From: Conchocele bisecta
Lineage: Eukaryota; Mollusca; Bivalvia; Lucinida; Thyasiridae
Reading direction: 5' to 3'
DNA: 64,000 nucleotides
Assembly: GCA_029237695.1 (NCBI GenBank)
Contig: CM055272.1
Span: forward strand, 33,056,791 to 33,120,790
Shown here: positions 20,623 through 31,746 of the stretch, piece after piece
Layout: each line of letters opens with the position of its first letter
How positions within the stretch are numbered: position 1 is the first letter of the stretch
Position numbers and translations under genes: made by a program
Notes under the pieces: generated by a model
Database searches by the model: none
What the model was told of the DNA's origin: nothing
The model's input: the letters and a program-made list of their open reading frames with translations, nothing else

Positions 20623-21093
20623 AGAGTGTCCGAAGATTGAGCGTTGTTACGGTAGTTTGGTTTTCGGCGAGAATTAATTGACCTCAAATTTGAAGTTGCA
20701 TTTCGAGATCTTGAAGTCCTAAAGGCAATGCATCCCAAAACAACTGGTGTCCGAATATTTAGCGTTATTACCGAATTGCAAGATCTTCACGCGGAGTTTC
20801 TAGAATTCATTGCGCCACGTATTGATCTTGGCTAATATGGGATGTGTCTCAGTTCTGACATCTGTCACGAAACCACAAAAAATGCATTAAGATAGATTAA
20901 ACTCGGCACTAAAATAGACAGTGGCATATTTTTCATGGCAAATGCCTTCCTGCCATCTTGTCGCTCATATCAGCTCAGAAAAAAATTGTATCTTCTTTAT
21001 TTCTACTCTAAAGTATATGCTGTCACAACATATACTTTCCTGCCATCTTGTCGCTCACAATTTGGGAGAAAGCATCGCATCGTGGACCGTTTG
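20623..21093. other. Unassigned sequence with one hairpin stub
   Basis: 'agtgtccgaatatttagcgttatt'-like phrases occur twice (20625, 20748). A stub AAAGTATATGCTGTCACAAC near 21010 looks like a collapsed hairpin of the TTAACCCATT MITEs. Nothing else was seen. Confidence 0.35.
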
Positions 21094-21464
21094 TTAACCT
21101 TTTCAACGCTACAGCCCTCTATAGCAAATAGTGTAGATATACAGATGAGCCTGAGTTGAAGTTGAGCTCATGATGAGCCGTCACATCAGGACCTGTACTG
21201 TTTGCAAGTACTTTTCATATGTTTTTGAAGAAAACAAATATACGCCCCTTTTCATAATAAATGGACTACGGTAGTCTCAAAATCAGTTTGTGACGATTGG
21301 ACTCATTTCTCAACAAAAGTATATATTGTTAGCACTCAAATTGAACCATCATGGCGAGACGGTTCACACGAGTGGTAGCAACATATACTTCTGTGCAGAA
21401 TAAAAAAGAAAACGTAAATTTTTCAGTCAGAAAAAATGTGAATCTTTAGCGCAAAAAGGGTTAA
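21094..21464. mobile_element. TTAA-type MITE (CCTTTTCAACGC) with a GAACCGTCTC-type hairpin inside
   Basis: TTAA at 21094-21097 and 21461-21464. The left end CCTTTTCAACGCTACAGCC resembles 7349-7609. In the right part a hairpin GTTAGCACTCAAATTGAACC and complement is bounded by 'catttctc' and 'agaataaaaaag', a cassette otherwise found in other MITE families. Confidence 0.65.
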
Positions 21465-21616
21465 AGGCACTGTGTCTCGACAGAAAGTAATAAAACAGAT
21501 GAGGAAAACGTAATTATGGATTTGCATCATACTTCGGAATCCAATTCTGTCTATAAAGTGTCGGTGCATGAAGTGAAAAACAACATAATTAATATATCTG
21601 AGACACGGCGTCTTTA
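21463..21616. mobile_element. MITE with AAAGGCACTGTGTCTC termini
   Basis: The left end AAAGGCACTGTGTCTCGA and right end 'gagacacggcgtcttta' are inverted repeats. Fragments with 'ggcactgggtctcagat' occur at 19308 and 7609. Confidence 0.55.
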
Positions 21617-21924
21617 ATTCTCGACTCTGTAATACATCAAATCTTCAAAACGGCTGTCAAACTGAATGCTCCAGAGACCACCCGTTACAAAATGAAAAGA
21701 TAGCCCCGATGCATCGGAAGCAAGTTATTAAGACATGATTTTACTTGATATAAATTAAGTGACAAAAAATTAGTTCTGCACTAAACGTTGAACTCAAGTC
21801 GCTGAGATGTCGTTGATTCTTTAATACTACATTGTATATGCTATAGAAAACGGTCACGTTACACAGAGCTCCAGATAAGTTTGTTATCTAAAAGAGTATT
21901 ATAATACTCCCATATTACAAATTC

Positions 21925-22026
21925 AAATGGTGGTCCCAACATATACTTATAAATAAGAATATCTAAAGAAAATATTTAGGATTTTTCACAAACAAAATGG
22001 TGTATCCTCAGCATGCAATGAGTTAA
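21925..22026. mobile_element. Right half of a TTAA-type hairpin MITE
   Basis: AAATGGTGGTCCCAACATAT to 'gcatgcaatgag-TTAA' corresponds to the right half of the MITE family at 45240-45472. Confidence 0.5.
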
Positions 22027-22059
22027 AAGTCAGTGTGTCCCAGATCATGTGTCAGATGT

Positions 22060-22400
22060 TCAATAAGTTATTGTTCACATATTGGATTTTTAATTAAATG
22101 CGAGGGAGCGCTAAAGACCCAGGGATTCCGCTGGTGATCTTGGTGATAAAAAATTACAATTTTCGAAAAAAAAATAAAAAAAATTTTGTTTCATTTTTTT
22201 TTTTTTTTGTTGAAGTGGCGATTTTTTTATTTTCCCCAGCGGAATCCCTCAAGTTCCTGCAAAATCCAATATATGACCAATAACTTATGTATAGTTCAGC
22301 CAAGTGTACAAAACAATGTCCCATCCAAGTGTTGATTTTCCATTTCCTGTCCAACAGTTAATCATTAAATCTGGTAATATGTAACTTATTTGGGTTAAAC
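22060..22400. repeat. Interspersed repeat M, copy 1, with a GGGATTCCGCTGG MITE inserted
   Basis: It shares 'atgaccaataacttatgtat', 'agccaagtgtacaa', 'gatggg' and 'ttaatcattaaatctggtaat' with the reverse complement of 44455-45015. Here GATTAACTG is uninterrupted (reverse strand), giving an empty site for the TTAA MITE in the other copy. Confidence 0.65.
22120..22249. mobile_element. MITE family dd (CAGGGATTCCGCTGG), copy 1
   Basis: CAGGGATTCCGCTGG and CCAGCGGAATCCCT bound a T/A-rich palindromic interior with 'ataaaaaattacaattttc'. Further copies are 54060-54185, 54653-54838 and a half at 35600-35672. Confidence 0.75.
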
Positions 22401-22682
22401 ATTGCAATATGTAGCCTCCTCACATTGGTGGCTAACCACCATGCATCATTTGAGTAACCTTGACCTTCATGGGTGACCTTAGCCTTCATGAACATCCACA
22501 GTCGGATCAGGTTCTACACTGGTCGCATAACCCATAAGCCCCCATTTCACAACCACAGTCCAAAACTGCTGATGTGGTCTACTATGGCAGCGGAACTGTG
22601 ATGGCTACATGTACATCTCAAATTCCACTAAAGTGGACTAGGCAATTAAGATTGTATCCAGAGCTCCAGATAAGGAATTAGT

Positions 22683-23095
22683 AATCTTTGGCATGACATA
22701 TGTGACTTTCCACGATAAAAGCAATCTTATTGCATTTGTAAACAGTGCGACGTCTCCCATTCAATGAGGTGGAGGGCTGGCTTGATAGTCGAGTGGATGG
22801 TGTGTTGGGCTTCAATACTGAAGGTTGTTGGTTCCACTGAACAACACAACACAGATGTTCACTTGTATCTTGTACTAATACACGTATGCCAGCCTGCAAC
22901 TGCATGTAGGTTTTCTCATACACTGTCTTCTTTTGCAACCATATAGGTCTCTGACAGTTGGCCCTTATAATCGTTGTCATAATAATAACATTAATAGCCA
23001 ATTATCTGTTATCCAATTGTCTATGCCTTGAAGAAAACTGGGTGTTTCTGATCCAAACTGTATACCATGTGAGGTCCTGAAACAATGCAGGATAA
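22683..23095 (-). repeat. Segment of an inverted pair, copy 1; tRNA-like core on the opposite strand
   Basis: It is nearly identical in reverse complement to 25847-26262. It is flanked on the left by a 24-base f-family terminus (22659-22682) and on the right by a full f MITE. On the + strand it reads CTTGATAGTCGAGTGGATGG then, about 30 bp later, GGTTGTTGGTTCCACTG. These resemble pol III A and B boxes around a CTTCAATACTGAAG stem. A ~107-codon minus-strand frame spans it, but the tRNA-like structure makes a SINE-like origin more likely than a protein. Confidence 0.55.
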
Positions 23096-23492
23096 GGGCT
23101 CCAGATAAGGAATTAGTAATCGAGTATTGTTACTCCATCATTTCTGCAGCAATTGGGTATTTCAAAATTTTAATTGGGTAAATAAAATCACACTACTGTT
23201 TACATATCAACAGACAGCAATTATTAAATAGTTTGCTTGGAAATGAAAACATGTCTTGGAATTTCATTAGAATTGTCTCCTTGGAGACAATTCTAATGAA
23301 ATACCAAGATGTGTTTTCATGGAAAATAAGAAAAAATATGCTATATTTGTGGTCTGTTTATTGTTTTCTGCAGCATGGTAAAGGTACCACAAAATTGTTA
23401 TTGCTTTTTGATACTCGCTACTTCCGATTCCAATTGGGTTTTTGGCAATTTTAATTGGGTATTTAAGAAAATACGCAGCTTATCTGCAGTAA
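23096..23492. mobile_element. hAT-like MITE family f, copy 2
   Basis: GGGCTCCAGATAAGGAATTA to AATACGCAGCTTATCTG. The central palindrome TTTCATTAGAATTGTCTCC|GGAGACAATTCTAATG is intact. It sits at the same position relative to the segment as the f copy at 25474-25846. Confidence 0.8.
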
Positions 23493-23591
23493 TGGTGTAT
23501 CAAGTTTGATTGACTAATGGTTTAACAATGGTGATATGTGCATCGCCTATTCCACATCCACAAATGGCCTACAAGACCCAATCAAATAGAA

Positions 23592-24585
23592 ACTAGAAAT
23601 GTGGCCTGTCGGCACACGAATACCCCCACTGGCAGCAAAAGAAAACGAGGCATTTTTGATTATAAGCCATTTAGCCGAGCGTTAAGGTTTCAAACGCATC
23701 AAGTCTGTGACCTTGACCCTGGGCATAGTGTGATAATCCATGCATCGGTGTAGAAGATATAGAGCGGAAGGGAATTTCAATAGGTTTGACCTTTGACCTT
23801 CAACTATGACCTTGACCTTGGATGTAGGTGCGTGGTTATTGATCGCGACACACCTTCTCATCCTGAGAAACATTTGTGCCAAGGCATTTCATAATCCATG
23901 CATCGGTGTAGAAGATATAGAGCGGAATGGAATTTCAATAGGTTTGACCTTTGACCTTCAACTGTGACCTTGACCTTGGACGTAGGTGCGTGGTTATTGA
24001 TTGCGACACACCTTCTCATCATGAGAAACATTTGTGCCAAGCCATTTGATAATCCATGCATCGGTGTAGAAGATATAGAGCGGAATGGAATTTCAATAGG
24101 TTTGACCTTTGACCTTCAACTGTGACCTTGGACGTAGGTGCGTGGTTAGCAATTTGATAATCTATGCATCAGTGTAGAAGATATAGAGCGGAAGGGAATT
24201 TCAATAGGTTTGACCTTTGACCTTCAACTGTGACCTTGACCTTGGACGTAGGTGCGTGGTTATTGATCGCGACACACCTTCTCATCATGAGAAACATTTG
24301 TACCAAGCCATTTGATAATCCATGCTTCGGTGTAGAAGATATAGAGCGGAAGGGAATTTCAATAGGTTTGACCTTTGACCTTCAACTGTGACCTTGACCT
24401 TGGACGTAGGTGCGTGGTTATTGATCGCGACACACCTTCTCATCATGAGAAACATTTGTGCCAAGCCATTTGATAATCCATGCATCGGTGTAGAAGATAT
24501 AGAGCGGAAGGGAATTTCCAACAGACCGACAGACCGACAGACTGACTCCTATATACCCCCAACAAACTTTGTTTGTGGGGGCATA
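23592..24585 (+). mobile_element. HINE, AATACCCCCAC/GTGGGGGCAT class, six core units
   Basis: The 5' end is ACTAGAAATGTGGCC. The block ATACCCCCAC (23620-23629) pairs with GTGGGGGCAT (24575-24584) of the terminal hairpin (24553-24584). Six ~165-178 bp core units (23733 to 24510) contain 'gtttgacctttgaccttcaa' and 'gtgcgtggttattgatcgcg'. The fourth is partly deleted. An ACAGACCG tract precedes the hairpin. Confidence 0.85.
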
Positions 24586-24661
24586 ACTATAGAAGGATTA
24601 ATCGTTTTTCTCTGAGAAGTTACAGTGCAACGTCACTGAACTTGACATCTAGAAAAATTAT

Positions 24662-25185
24662 TAAACGTACATGCCCACTCAGTAGGCACAAAATGTTCTT
24701 TATATCGGAGACATCATCCAAGACATTTCCTGGCAAAATAAACATTCATTCACCATTACCCCACATATTGATTGGCATTATTATACATTTTGTATCAGAC
24801 GTAAATTTGCACACTGATATCAGGGGCGGTAACTGTGTTTCCTTAAAATGTTAACAGACATTACTATTTATTCTCTGTATTTATTTTTTGATGTGCAATG
24901 ATTATACTTTATAATCTGTCGAAAATGCTATTTTGTTAGGCGACGCATTCAATTTGTATAAATAATTAAAAAATATCGTGCCTTATTTGCATATGAAAAT
25001 AGCCTGATACCACCGCGCATCACTATCAGTAAAATAAATATTAATAAATGATTAAATATGACTAAATGATCTGTATAGCGGGCCCTCGCAATTTTTAGAA
25101 CTGGTGGAATAAATACACACTTATACACTTATTTAATTCCTATAAAGAATGTTTTGTGCCTACTGAGTGGGCATGTACCTTTAAA
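24662..25185. mobile_element. MITE family q, copy 2
   Basis: TIRs ACATGCCCACTCAGTAGGCA and TGCCTACTGAGTGGGCATGT. The interior is collinear with 8636-9146, including CATTTGCATATGAAAATAGC. Confidence 0.85.
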
Positions 25186-25472
25186 TCTTAAAGGCAATTT
25201 TGACAATAATATCGCATCATAAAACAGGATTGGGAACAGTTCCAAATGCCAAATCCCAAACATATTTTTTTCACTCACAACTGCGTAGCCGAGTGCTTCT
25301 CATGTTGAAACATTAGTATTTTTCTGCAATTATCAGAAAATTATTAAATATACATCCTGAAAATCCCCAGCCCTCATAAAAGTTCAATTTTGATGGGTGT
25401 CAAGATGATTTATCTCTAATAATGATAATTCTGCTTAAAATTAATTGCAAAGCACACAAACACAGTCATCCT
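25186..25472. other. No recognisable feature
   Basis: Nothing supportable was seen between two MITEs. Confidence 0.35.
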
Positions 25473-25473
25473 G

Positions 25474-25846
25474 CAGTGCTCCAGATAAGCTGCGTATTTT
25501 CGTAAATACCCAATTAAAATTGCCAAAAACCCTATTGAAATCAGAAGTAGCGAGTATCAAAAAGCAATAACAAATTTGTGGTACCATATCATGCAACAGA
25601 AAACAATAAACAGACCACAAATATAGCATATTTTTCTTATTTTCCATGAAAACAAGGAGACAATTCTAATGAAATGACAAGACATGTTTTCATTTCGAAG
25701 CAAACTATTCAATAATTGCTGTCTGTTGATGTGTAAACAGTAGTGTGATTTTATTTTACCCAATTAAAATATTGAAATACCCAATTGCTTCAGAAATGAT
25801 GGAGTAACAATACTCGATTACTAATTCCTTATCTGGAGCCCTTATC
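25474..25846. mobile_element. hAT-like MITE family f, copy 3
   Basis: It runs from CAGTGCTCCAGATAAGCTGC to AATTCCTTATCTGGAGCCC. The flanks 'atcctg' agree on both sides, fitting a target duplication. It lacks the left arm of the central palindrome. Confidence 0.8.
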
Positions 25847-26262
25847 CTGCATTGTTTCAGGACCTCACATGGTATACAGTTTGGATCAGAAACACCCAGT
25901 TTTCTTCAAGGCATAGACAATTGGATAACAGATAATTGGCTATTAATGTTATTATTATGACAACGATTATAAGGGCCAACTGTCAGAGACCTATATGGTT
26001 GCAAAAGAAGAGTGTATGAGAAAACCTACATGCAGTTGCAGGCTGGCATAAATGTATTAGTACAAGATACAAGTGAACATCTGTGTTGTGTTGTTCAGTG
26101 GAACCAACAACCTTCAGTATTGAAGCCCAACACACCATCCACTCGACTATCAAGCCAGCCCTCCACCTCATTGAATGGGAGACGTCGCACTGTTTACAAA
26201 TGCAATAAGATTGCTTTTCTCGTGGAAAGTCACATATGTCTGCCAAAGAATTGGGACAAAGT
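25847..26262 (+). repeat. Segment of an inverted pair, copy 2
   Basis: It is the reverse complement of 22683-23095 with few differences, including a 2-base indel near 26009. The reverse strand carries the tRNA-like A-box and B-box words. It continues past 26250 with sequence absent from copy 1, so this is probably the parental locus. Confidence 0.55.
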
Positions 26263-26399
26263 TCTAGCAAAGTAGGAACAGTTTCCTTTCAGCAGCTTTT
26301 TTATGTTAATACAATTTGCCCGCCATACAATTTTCACGATCCATTTAACGTTGAAAGGAACGAGGTATGGTTGAGCCACTCAATACAATATTAATTATC

Positions 26400-26480
26400 A
26401 TATGTGTGGCCGTGACTGGAGAAATGGGGTTTACGGGTTTTGTGACCAGTGTAGCACACACTCCTGTAGCCCGACAACGG
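26400..26480 (-). repeat. Repeat Q fragment
   Basis: 'gtgactggagaaatggggtt' and 'tttgtgaccagtgtagcaca' are the reverse complement of the Q tail. Confidence 0.5.
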
Positions 26481-26639
26481 TCATTGTCATACCGCAGATA
26501 AGTTTCTCGGCTTTTGATTGGCTAGCTTGCCTGGTCATATATATTATATGACCTGCCAAGGCCGTCGGACATACAGGAATTGCATTTCCCCTCCGGCACC
26601 TCGCCTCCAATGAAGACACATTTTGCAAGCGTCTACCGA

Positions 26640-27210
26640 TTGCGAATTGTATTCCTCACTAAACACAATAAAACCCCGAATTGATCAATACAAGTAACAA
26701 ATTATACACTCAAAACCAGTCTTTATTGTTTATTTTTCCATAAATATTCTTCACTGATCAAAATATGAGCGAAAAATTAGCCAAAATAACGAAAATTGCT
26801 TTTCAAATCTCAACACGCTTGCTTGCCTTCGTGACACGGCTATATTTAGGTCACAAACTATGGGTTCCACGCACGAAACCGCGGCATAGCAATGACAGCG
26901 AATGTTTGGGAACCAGTCGCATTATTCTAGAGGCGCCAAAGGGAGAGCAGATCGATAGAGCAGTGGAATATAAATTAGATTACACGATATAAAAAAACTG
27001 TCATAAAGTCGTTTTCGATGGATTTCTTACTCCATATTTAGTTTGTTTTCGTTTAATAAAAAAACAAAATGTTCATTTACGCCTTTATATTAAGACTGAC
27101 GGTAGAAAATCGAATCTCGGATTATTTTTCTTCCTGAAAAAACGCAAAGATCAAAAGAAGAGATATGTTTATACGGCCAAATACAGGATCTGCGGTATGA
27201 CAAATACATT
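26640..27210. other. Unassigned sequence
   Basis: There are no repeat matches within the window. A 75-codon + frame (26765-26992) has no recognised motif and no clear splice context. Confidence 0.35.
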
Positions 27211-27215
27211 ATTGT

Positions 27216-27378
27216 GATTCTACACAGGCTATATGGTGTAATATTGCCCGTCTGAAGGTATGTTCACCCTCGGCTATCGCCTCGGGTGAACATACCTCCA
27301 GACAGGGGGCTATCGCCTCGGGTGAACATACCTCCAGACAGGCAATATTACACCATATAGCCTGTGTAGAATCACAAT
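27216..27378. mobile_element. Palindromic MITE with a duplicated tip
   Basis: The left arm TTCTACACAGGCTATATGGT...GTATGTTCACCC pairs with the right arm at 27311-27373. The tip CGGGTGAACATACCTCCAGA occurs twice (27279 and 27319), a ~40 bp tandem duplication of one arm. Confidence 0.7.
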
Positions 27379-27446
27379 AACTTATAATATTGCTTGAAAA
27401 AATTATATTATTCCACCCAAATGTTATTGTATAGTTGCCAATTGAA

Positions 27447-28231
27447 ACAAGAAAATGTAGCCTGTCGGCACACGAATGCCCCCGGTGGCAGATTAAAGAA
27501 ACTGTGGCAAAGTTAATTAAACCAAAGTGATAATTATTCACAAGCACATTTATGAAGGTCAAAAGGCGATGGTCATATTAAGGGTAGTGTGGATGTGTGA
27601 CATTTGTCCACAAGTATAATGTATTGAAATATTAAAGTAATCCATCAAGGGATGTAGAAGTTATGACAGAATTGAGAAACTCAGGCAAACTTCTTAATGT
27701 GTTAAAATGTTCAAAGCTGTGAAGGTCAAAAGGTCATATTAAGGGCAGCATGGATGTGTGGCATTTGTCCCCAAATATGATGTATTGAAATATTAAAGTA
27801 ATCCACCAAGGGATATAGAAGTTATGACAGAATTTAGAAACTCCGGCAAACTTCTTAATGTGAATTAAAAGTTCAAAGTTGTGAAGGTCAAAAGGTCAAG
27901 GTCATATTAAGGACAGCATGGCTGTGTGGCAATTATCCATAAGTATTGAAATATTCAAGTAATCCAAGGGATATAGAAGTTGAGAAACTCCGGCGAACTT
28001 CTTAATGAGTGAAAAAGTTCAAAGTTGTGTAGGTCAAGGTCATATTAATGGCAGCATGGATGTCTGGCATTTGTCCACAAGTATGCTGTGTTCTAATTTT
28101 TCGGCAATCCTTCAAGGGATATAGAAGTTATGACATAATTGAGAAACTCTGGCGAACTTCTTAATGTGCTGGACACACGGACACACAGTCCAAACACTAT
28201 ATGTCTCCGGCTCTACTGAGACCGGGAGCAT
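27447..28231 (+). mobile_element. HINE, ATGCCCCCGGT/ACCGGGAGCAT class, four core units
   Basis: The 5' end is ACAAGAAAATGTAGCC. ATGCCCCCGGT (27476-27486) pairs with ACCGGGAGCAT (28221-28231), one mismatch. The terminal hairpin is 28201-28231. About four core units contain 'gaaggtcaaaaggtcatatt' and 'gatatagaagttatgacag'. The host sequence 'ccaaatgttattgtatagttgcc-attgaaa' is repeated beyond the 3' end. Confidence 0.8.
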
Positions 28232-28372
28232 AAAAATATCCATTGAAAAAATCCTATTTTCCCACCCCAATGTTATTGTACAGTTGCCCATTGAAAAAAA
28301 TCCCATTACTTTGTTGAACAAAAATATCTGATTTGCTTAGAAAATTGCATACTCTTTTAATGGTTTCCCGCC

Positions 28373-28440
28373 TAGCCGGTGTCTTAATTTTTTTGTCGTC
28401 TGCTGTTTATTTTCTATTTTCCATTTTTAACATCAAAAAT
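28373..28440 (-). mobile_element. Terminal fragment of TTAA MITE family e
   Basis: GTCGTCTGCTGTTTATTTTC is the reverse complement of the e-family right subterminal region. Confidence 0.5.
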
Positions 28441-28444
28441 TACT

Positions 28445-28746
28445 GATGAAATTCCATCAAATATTGATTTTATTGCAAAAAAAATATTTTCCTATGGGAA
28501 TTTAACATGGGGGCTAAAAATAGATTTTTTAAATATTGTTTTTATTTGTGGACCGATTTTCAAAATCTAACTTTTGTTTTCTTAGTTACATCATTTTTAA
28601 GCTATCTCATCAGATTTCGGAGTCAATTTCCAACATTTTTGGAAAGTTCCAAAACATTTTGGAAATTCAATAGACTCCCCATGTTAAATTCCCATAGGAA
28701 AATCGTTTTTTCGTAATAAAATCAATATTTGATGGAATTTCATAAA
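28445..28746. mobile_element. MITE with ~65 bp TIRs
   Basis: ATTCCATCAAATATTGATTT...TTTAACATGGGG (28451-28512) is inverted as CCCCATGTTAAATTCCC...ATATTTGATGGAAT (28677-28740). The interior has 'attttggaaagttcc' style repeats. Confidence 0.7.
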
Positions 28747-29035
28747 ATAATTTTTTTTCGGGAGGGTGACTTTTGTTATTCATAAAACATGTACTTACTT
28801 TTAAATATAGTTTAGATTTAATGTGTTTAATGACCAAATGTACGTCGGCAGCAAAACGTGGAACAGACAGTAGTTGCTGTTCATCTGTATGGATGGGAAC
28901 ACGGGTGCCCGCTGCAGACTGACAGTCCAGGGAACGCATAATAATATATCAGATACTTTCAACTGTTTATTTAAATATTGTTAAAACAAGAAATATCCAT
29001 GTGACGGTTCAAATGAGTGGCAAGTTTGTACCGTA

Positions 29036-29252
29036 CTATAACATAAAATTTGTACGACTAAAATGTCTGTAAGTGCAAAAAAGTCTGTAAATTCCACATT
29101 AACAACGTTTTCTGATAAACAATTATTGGATTTACATTTACATATGCAGTCTATGCTCAATAAATGTAAATCCATCAATTGAAATTTCCAAACGATCCTA
29201 AATTTGCACTTACGAACATTTTAGTTGCACAAAGTTTAGTGAAACGGGCCGC
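29036..29252. mobile_element. MITE family g copy
   Basis: ACGACTAAAATGTCTGTAAG to 'cattttagttgcacaaagtttagtgaaacggg'. The central stem CATATGCAGTCTATGC is shortened. Confidence 0.65.
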
Positions 29253-29330
29253 AGGAACCTTAAAGCAGGTGAAAAATGCACTATGTTGCTGATAAGTTAA
29301 ATAATGTACAAATGACTGGCCGGACTTAAT

Positions 29331-29654
29331 ATTGGTCTAAATAATAAATAGTTCTTGCAATGACAACAGGAAGTTAATTAGTTTACAGTAAAATTTAGAT
29401 TCATTTTTCTCACGAAATTTGCGTGGAGGTGTAAAAAAACTGTTGTACAGAGAAATGCCATTGTCACAATGGCATTTCTCTGTACAACACTTTTTTTACA
29501 CCTCCACGCAAATTTCGTGAGAAAAATGAATCTAAACTATTATAAGTATATGTAGTGACCACCATTTGAACCGTCTCGCCGAGAAATCTAAATTTTACTG
29601 TAAACTAATTAACTTCCTGTTGTCATTGCAAGAACTATTTATTATTTAGACCAA
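29331..29654. repeat. Large palindrome with one arm interrupted
   Basis: Arms of about 135 bp meet at CCATTGTCACAATGG. The left arm ATTGGTCTAAATAATAAATA is mirrored at 29635-29654. The right arm is broken by 48 bp (29537-29584) flanked by the direct 8-mer AATCTAAA. The insert is half of the GACCACCATTTGAACCGTCT hairpin. Confidence 0.8.
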
Positions 29655-29789
29655 TACTAGTGTACATGTCAATGCTTGGGTTTAACGACGGCACTGGCTC
29701 AATGAATTTGCAAGAAGCGGAGAAAGGAGGACATGGATACAGAGCAAACTGGTCCTAGTGGGCCTATAGCTCTTATTATAGAGAATAGT

Positions 29790-30168
29790 AGGTAGTAGGG
29801 TCTGCCGTGAGGAATGATGACTGCAAGCTGTGGATATTTATCCCATTATAAGTAGGTAATGAGGTGACCACCATTTGAACCGTCTCGCCGAGACGGTTCA
29901 AATGAGTGGTCACAACATATACTTTGGTTCATAAATAAGGAAAATAGATAGAGAATAGTAGGTTAGTGCCGTGAATGGGAAAAAATATCTGGCAAGGCTC
30001 AGGAAACGGATGGGCGAGGCTCTGCCGAGCACATCCGGTTTCCGTGCCGCGCCAACACCTACAAATGGCTGTAAAATGCAAAAATAGTATTGACTGGATA
30101 TCAAAAATGTTTCACGGCAGCGTGTTTCACGGCACATACGCACTGTGTTGACGGGATAAATTAGAATA
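29790..30168. mobile_element. MITE family j with inner hairpin cassette
   Basis: 'tttatcccattata' to TTGACGGGATAAA, with the palindrome 'gaatagtaggttagtgccgtg'. At about 29860-29945 it carries the GACCACCATTTGAACCGTCT hairpin flanked by 'cataaataagg'. Confidence 0.6.
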
Positions 30169-30411
30169 GTCCCCTCTGCCCAGACAATCCTTCGAATCTG
30201 ATACACAGGACCGCCTTTTAAAGTCTAGCGAAATTTCCGTTCCTTTTATAGTAAGGCTGTAGCTATTAAAACAGGCCAGTGGCTGAGAAAATGGGCCAGT
30301 GGCACAAAAATGGGCCAGGCTCGCGCCATGAAATATCACACACTTACTGAACATGCTGTGATACGCGTGCCATGACGTGAATTCATGGTGCATTAAGTAA
30401 TTGCCATGATA
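30169..30411. other. No recognisable feature
   Basis: Short direct motif 'gggccagtggc' occurs twice near 30285-30310. Nothing else was noted. Confidence 0.35.
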
Positions 30412-31746
30412 ACAAGAATTCCGCCACGGAAGCGGTATCGCGCCTGCCGAGGCATTTGACCGTGAACATTACAAGTCAATAAATGACCTTGACCTTGAAA
30501 ATTTGGATGTGGGCGTGTGCGTAATGAAGCATCATCCCTAGACAAACATTGATGTGAAATATTATCAAAGTGTGGCAAGGGGTTAAAGAGATACAATGTA
30601 TTGTGAAAAAACAATAACTTTAACACATGTCTGTTACAAAACCGGTGAACATTACAAGTAAATAAATGACCTTGACCTTGAGAATTTGGATGTTCATTAC
30701 GCATCATCCCTAGACAAACATTGATGTGAAATATTATCAAAGTGTGGCAAGGCCGAGGTTAAAGAGATATTGTGAAAAAAGAATAACTTTAAACGCATTT
30801 CTGTTACAAAACCGGTGAACATTAAAAGTAAATAAATGACCTTGACCTTGAGAATTTGGATGTGGGGGTGTGTGTAATGAAGCATCATCCCTAGACAAAC
30901 ATTGATGTGAAATATTATCAAAGTCTGGCAAGGGGTTAAAGAGATATTGTGAAAAAAGAATAACTTTAAACGCATTTCTGTTACAAAACCGGTGAACATT
31001 AAAAGTAAATAAATGACCTTGACCTTGAGAATTTGGATGTGGGGGTGTGTGTAATGAAGCATCATCCCTAGACAAACATTGATGTGAAATATTATCAAAG
31101 TCTGGCAAGGGGTTAAAGAGATATTGTGAAAAAACAATAACTTTATGAAAGTCTGGCAAGGGGTTAAAGAGATATTGTGAAAAAACAATAACTTTAAACG
31201 CATTTCTGTTACAAAACCGGTGAACATTAAAAGTAAATAAATGACCTTGACCTTGAGAATTTGGATGTGGGTGTGTGTGTAATGAAGCATCATCCCTAGA
31301 CAAACATTGATGTGAAATATTATCAAAGTCTGGCAAGGGGTTAAAGAGATATTGTGAAAAAACAATAACTTTAAACGCATTTCTGTTACAAAACCGGTGA
31401 ACATTAAAAGTAAATAAATGACCTTGACCTTGAAAATTTGGATGTGGGGTGTGCGTAATGAAGCATCATCCCTAGACAAACATTGATGTGAAATATTATC
31501 AAAGTGTGGCAAGGCCGGGGTTAAAGAGATATTGTGAAAAAAGAATAACTTTAAACGCATTTCTGTTACAAAACCGGTGAACATTAAAAGTAAATAAATA
31601 ACTAGACCTTCAGAATTTGGTTGTGGGGGTGTGCGTAATGAAGCATCATCCCTAGACAAACATTGATGTGAAATATTATGAAAGTCTGGCAAGGGGTTAA
31701 AGAGATATTGTGAAAAAACAATAACTTTAACGCATTTGCCTTACAA

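Noticed and set aside
22763..22830. A functional tRNA gene
   Set aside because: The A-box and B-box words are degenerate, the acceptor stem is not evident, and the locus lies inside a repeated segment.
26012..26275. An 87-codon frame conserved in both copies of the inverted pair (also 22678-23001)
   Set aside because: Conservation follows from recent duplication. The opposite strand has tRNA-like A and B boxes, and a 2-base indel breaks the frame between copies. Coding is not excluded but is unsupported.
30697..31692. A 331-codon open frame on the minus strand
   Set aside because: It is the translation of six to seven HINE core units of ~177 bp (59 codons). Two frames are open at once and the peptide repeats with the DNA.
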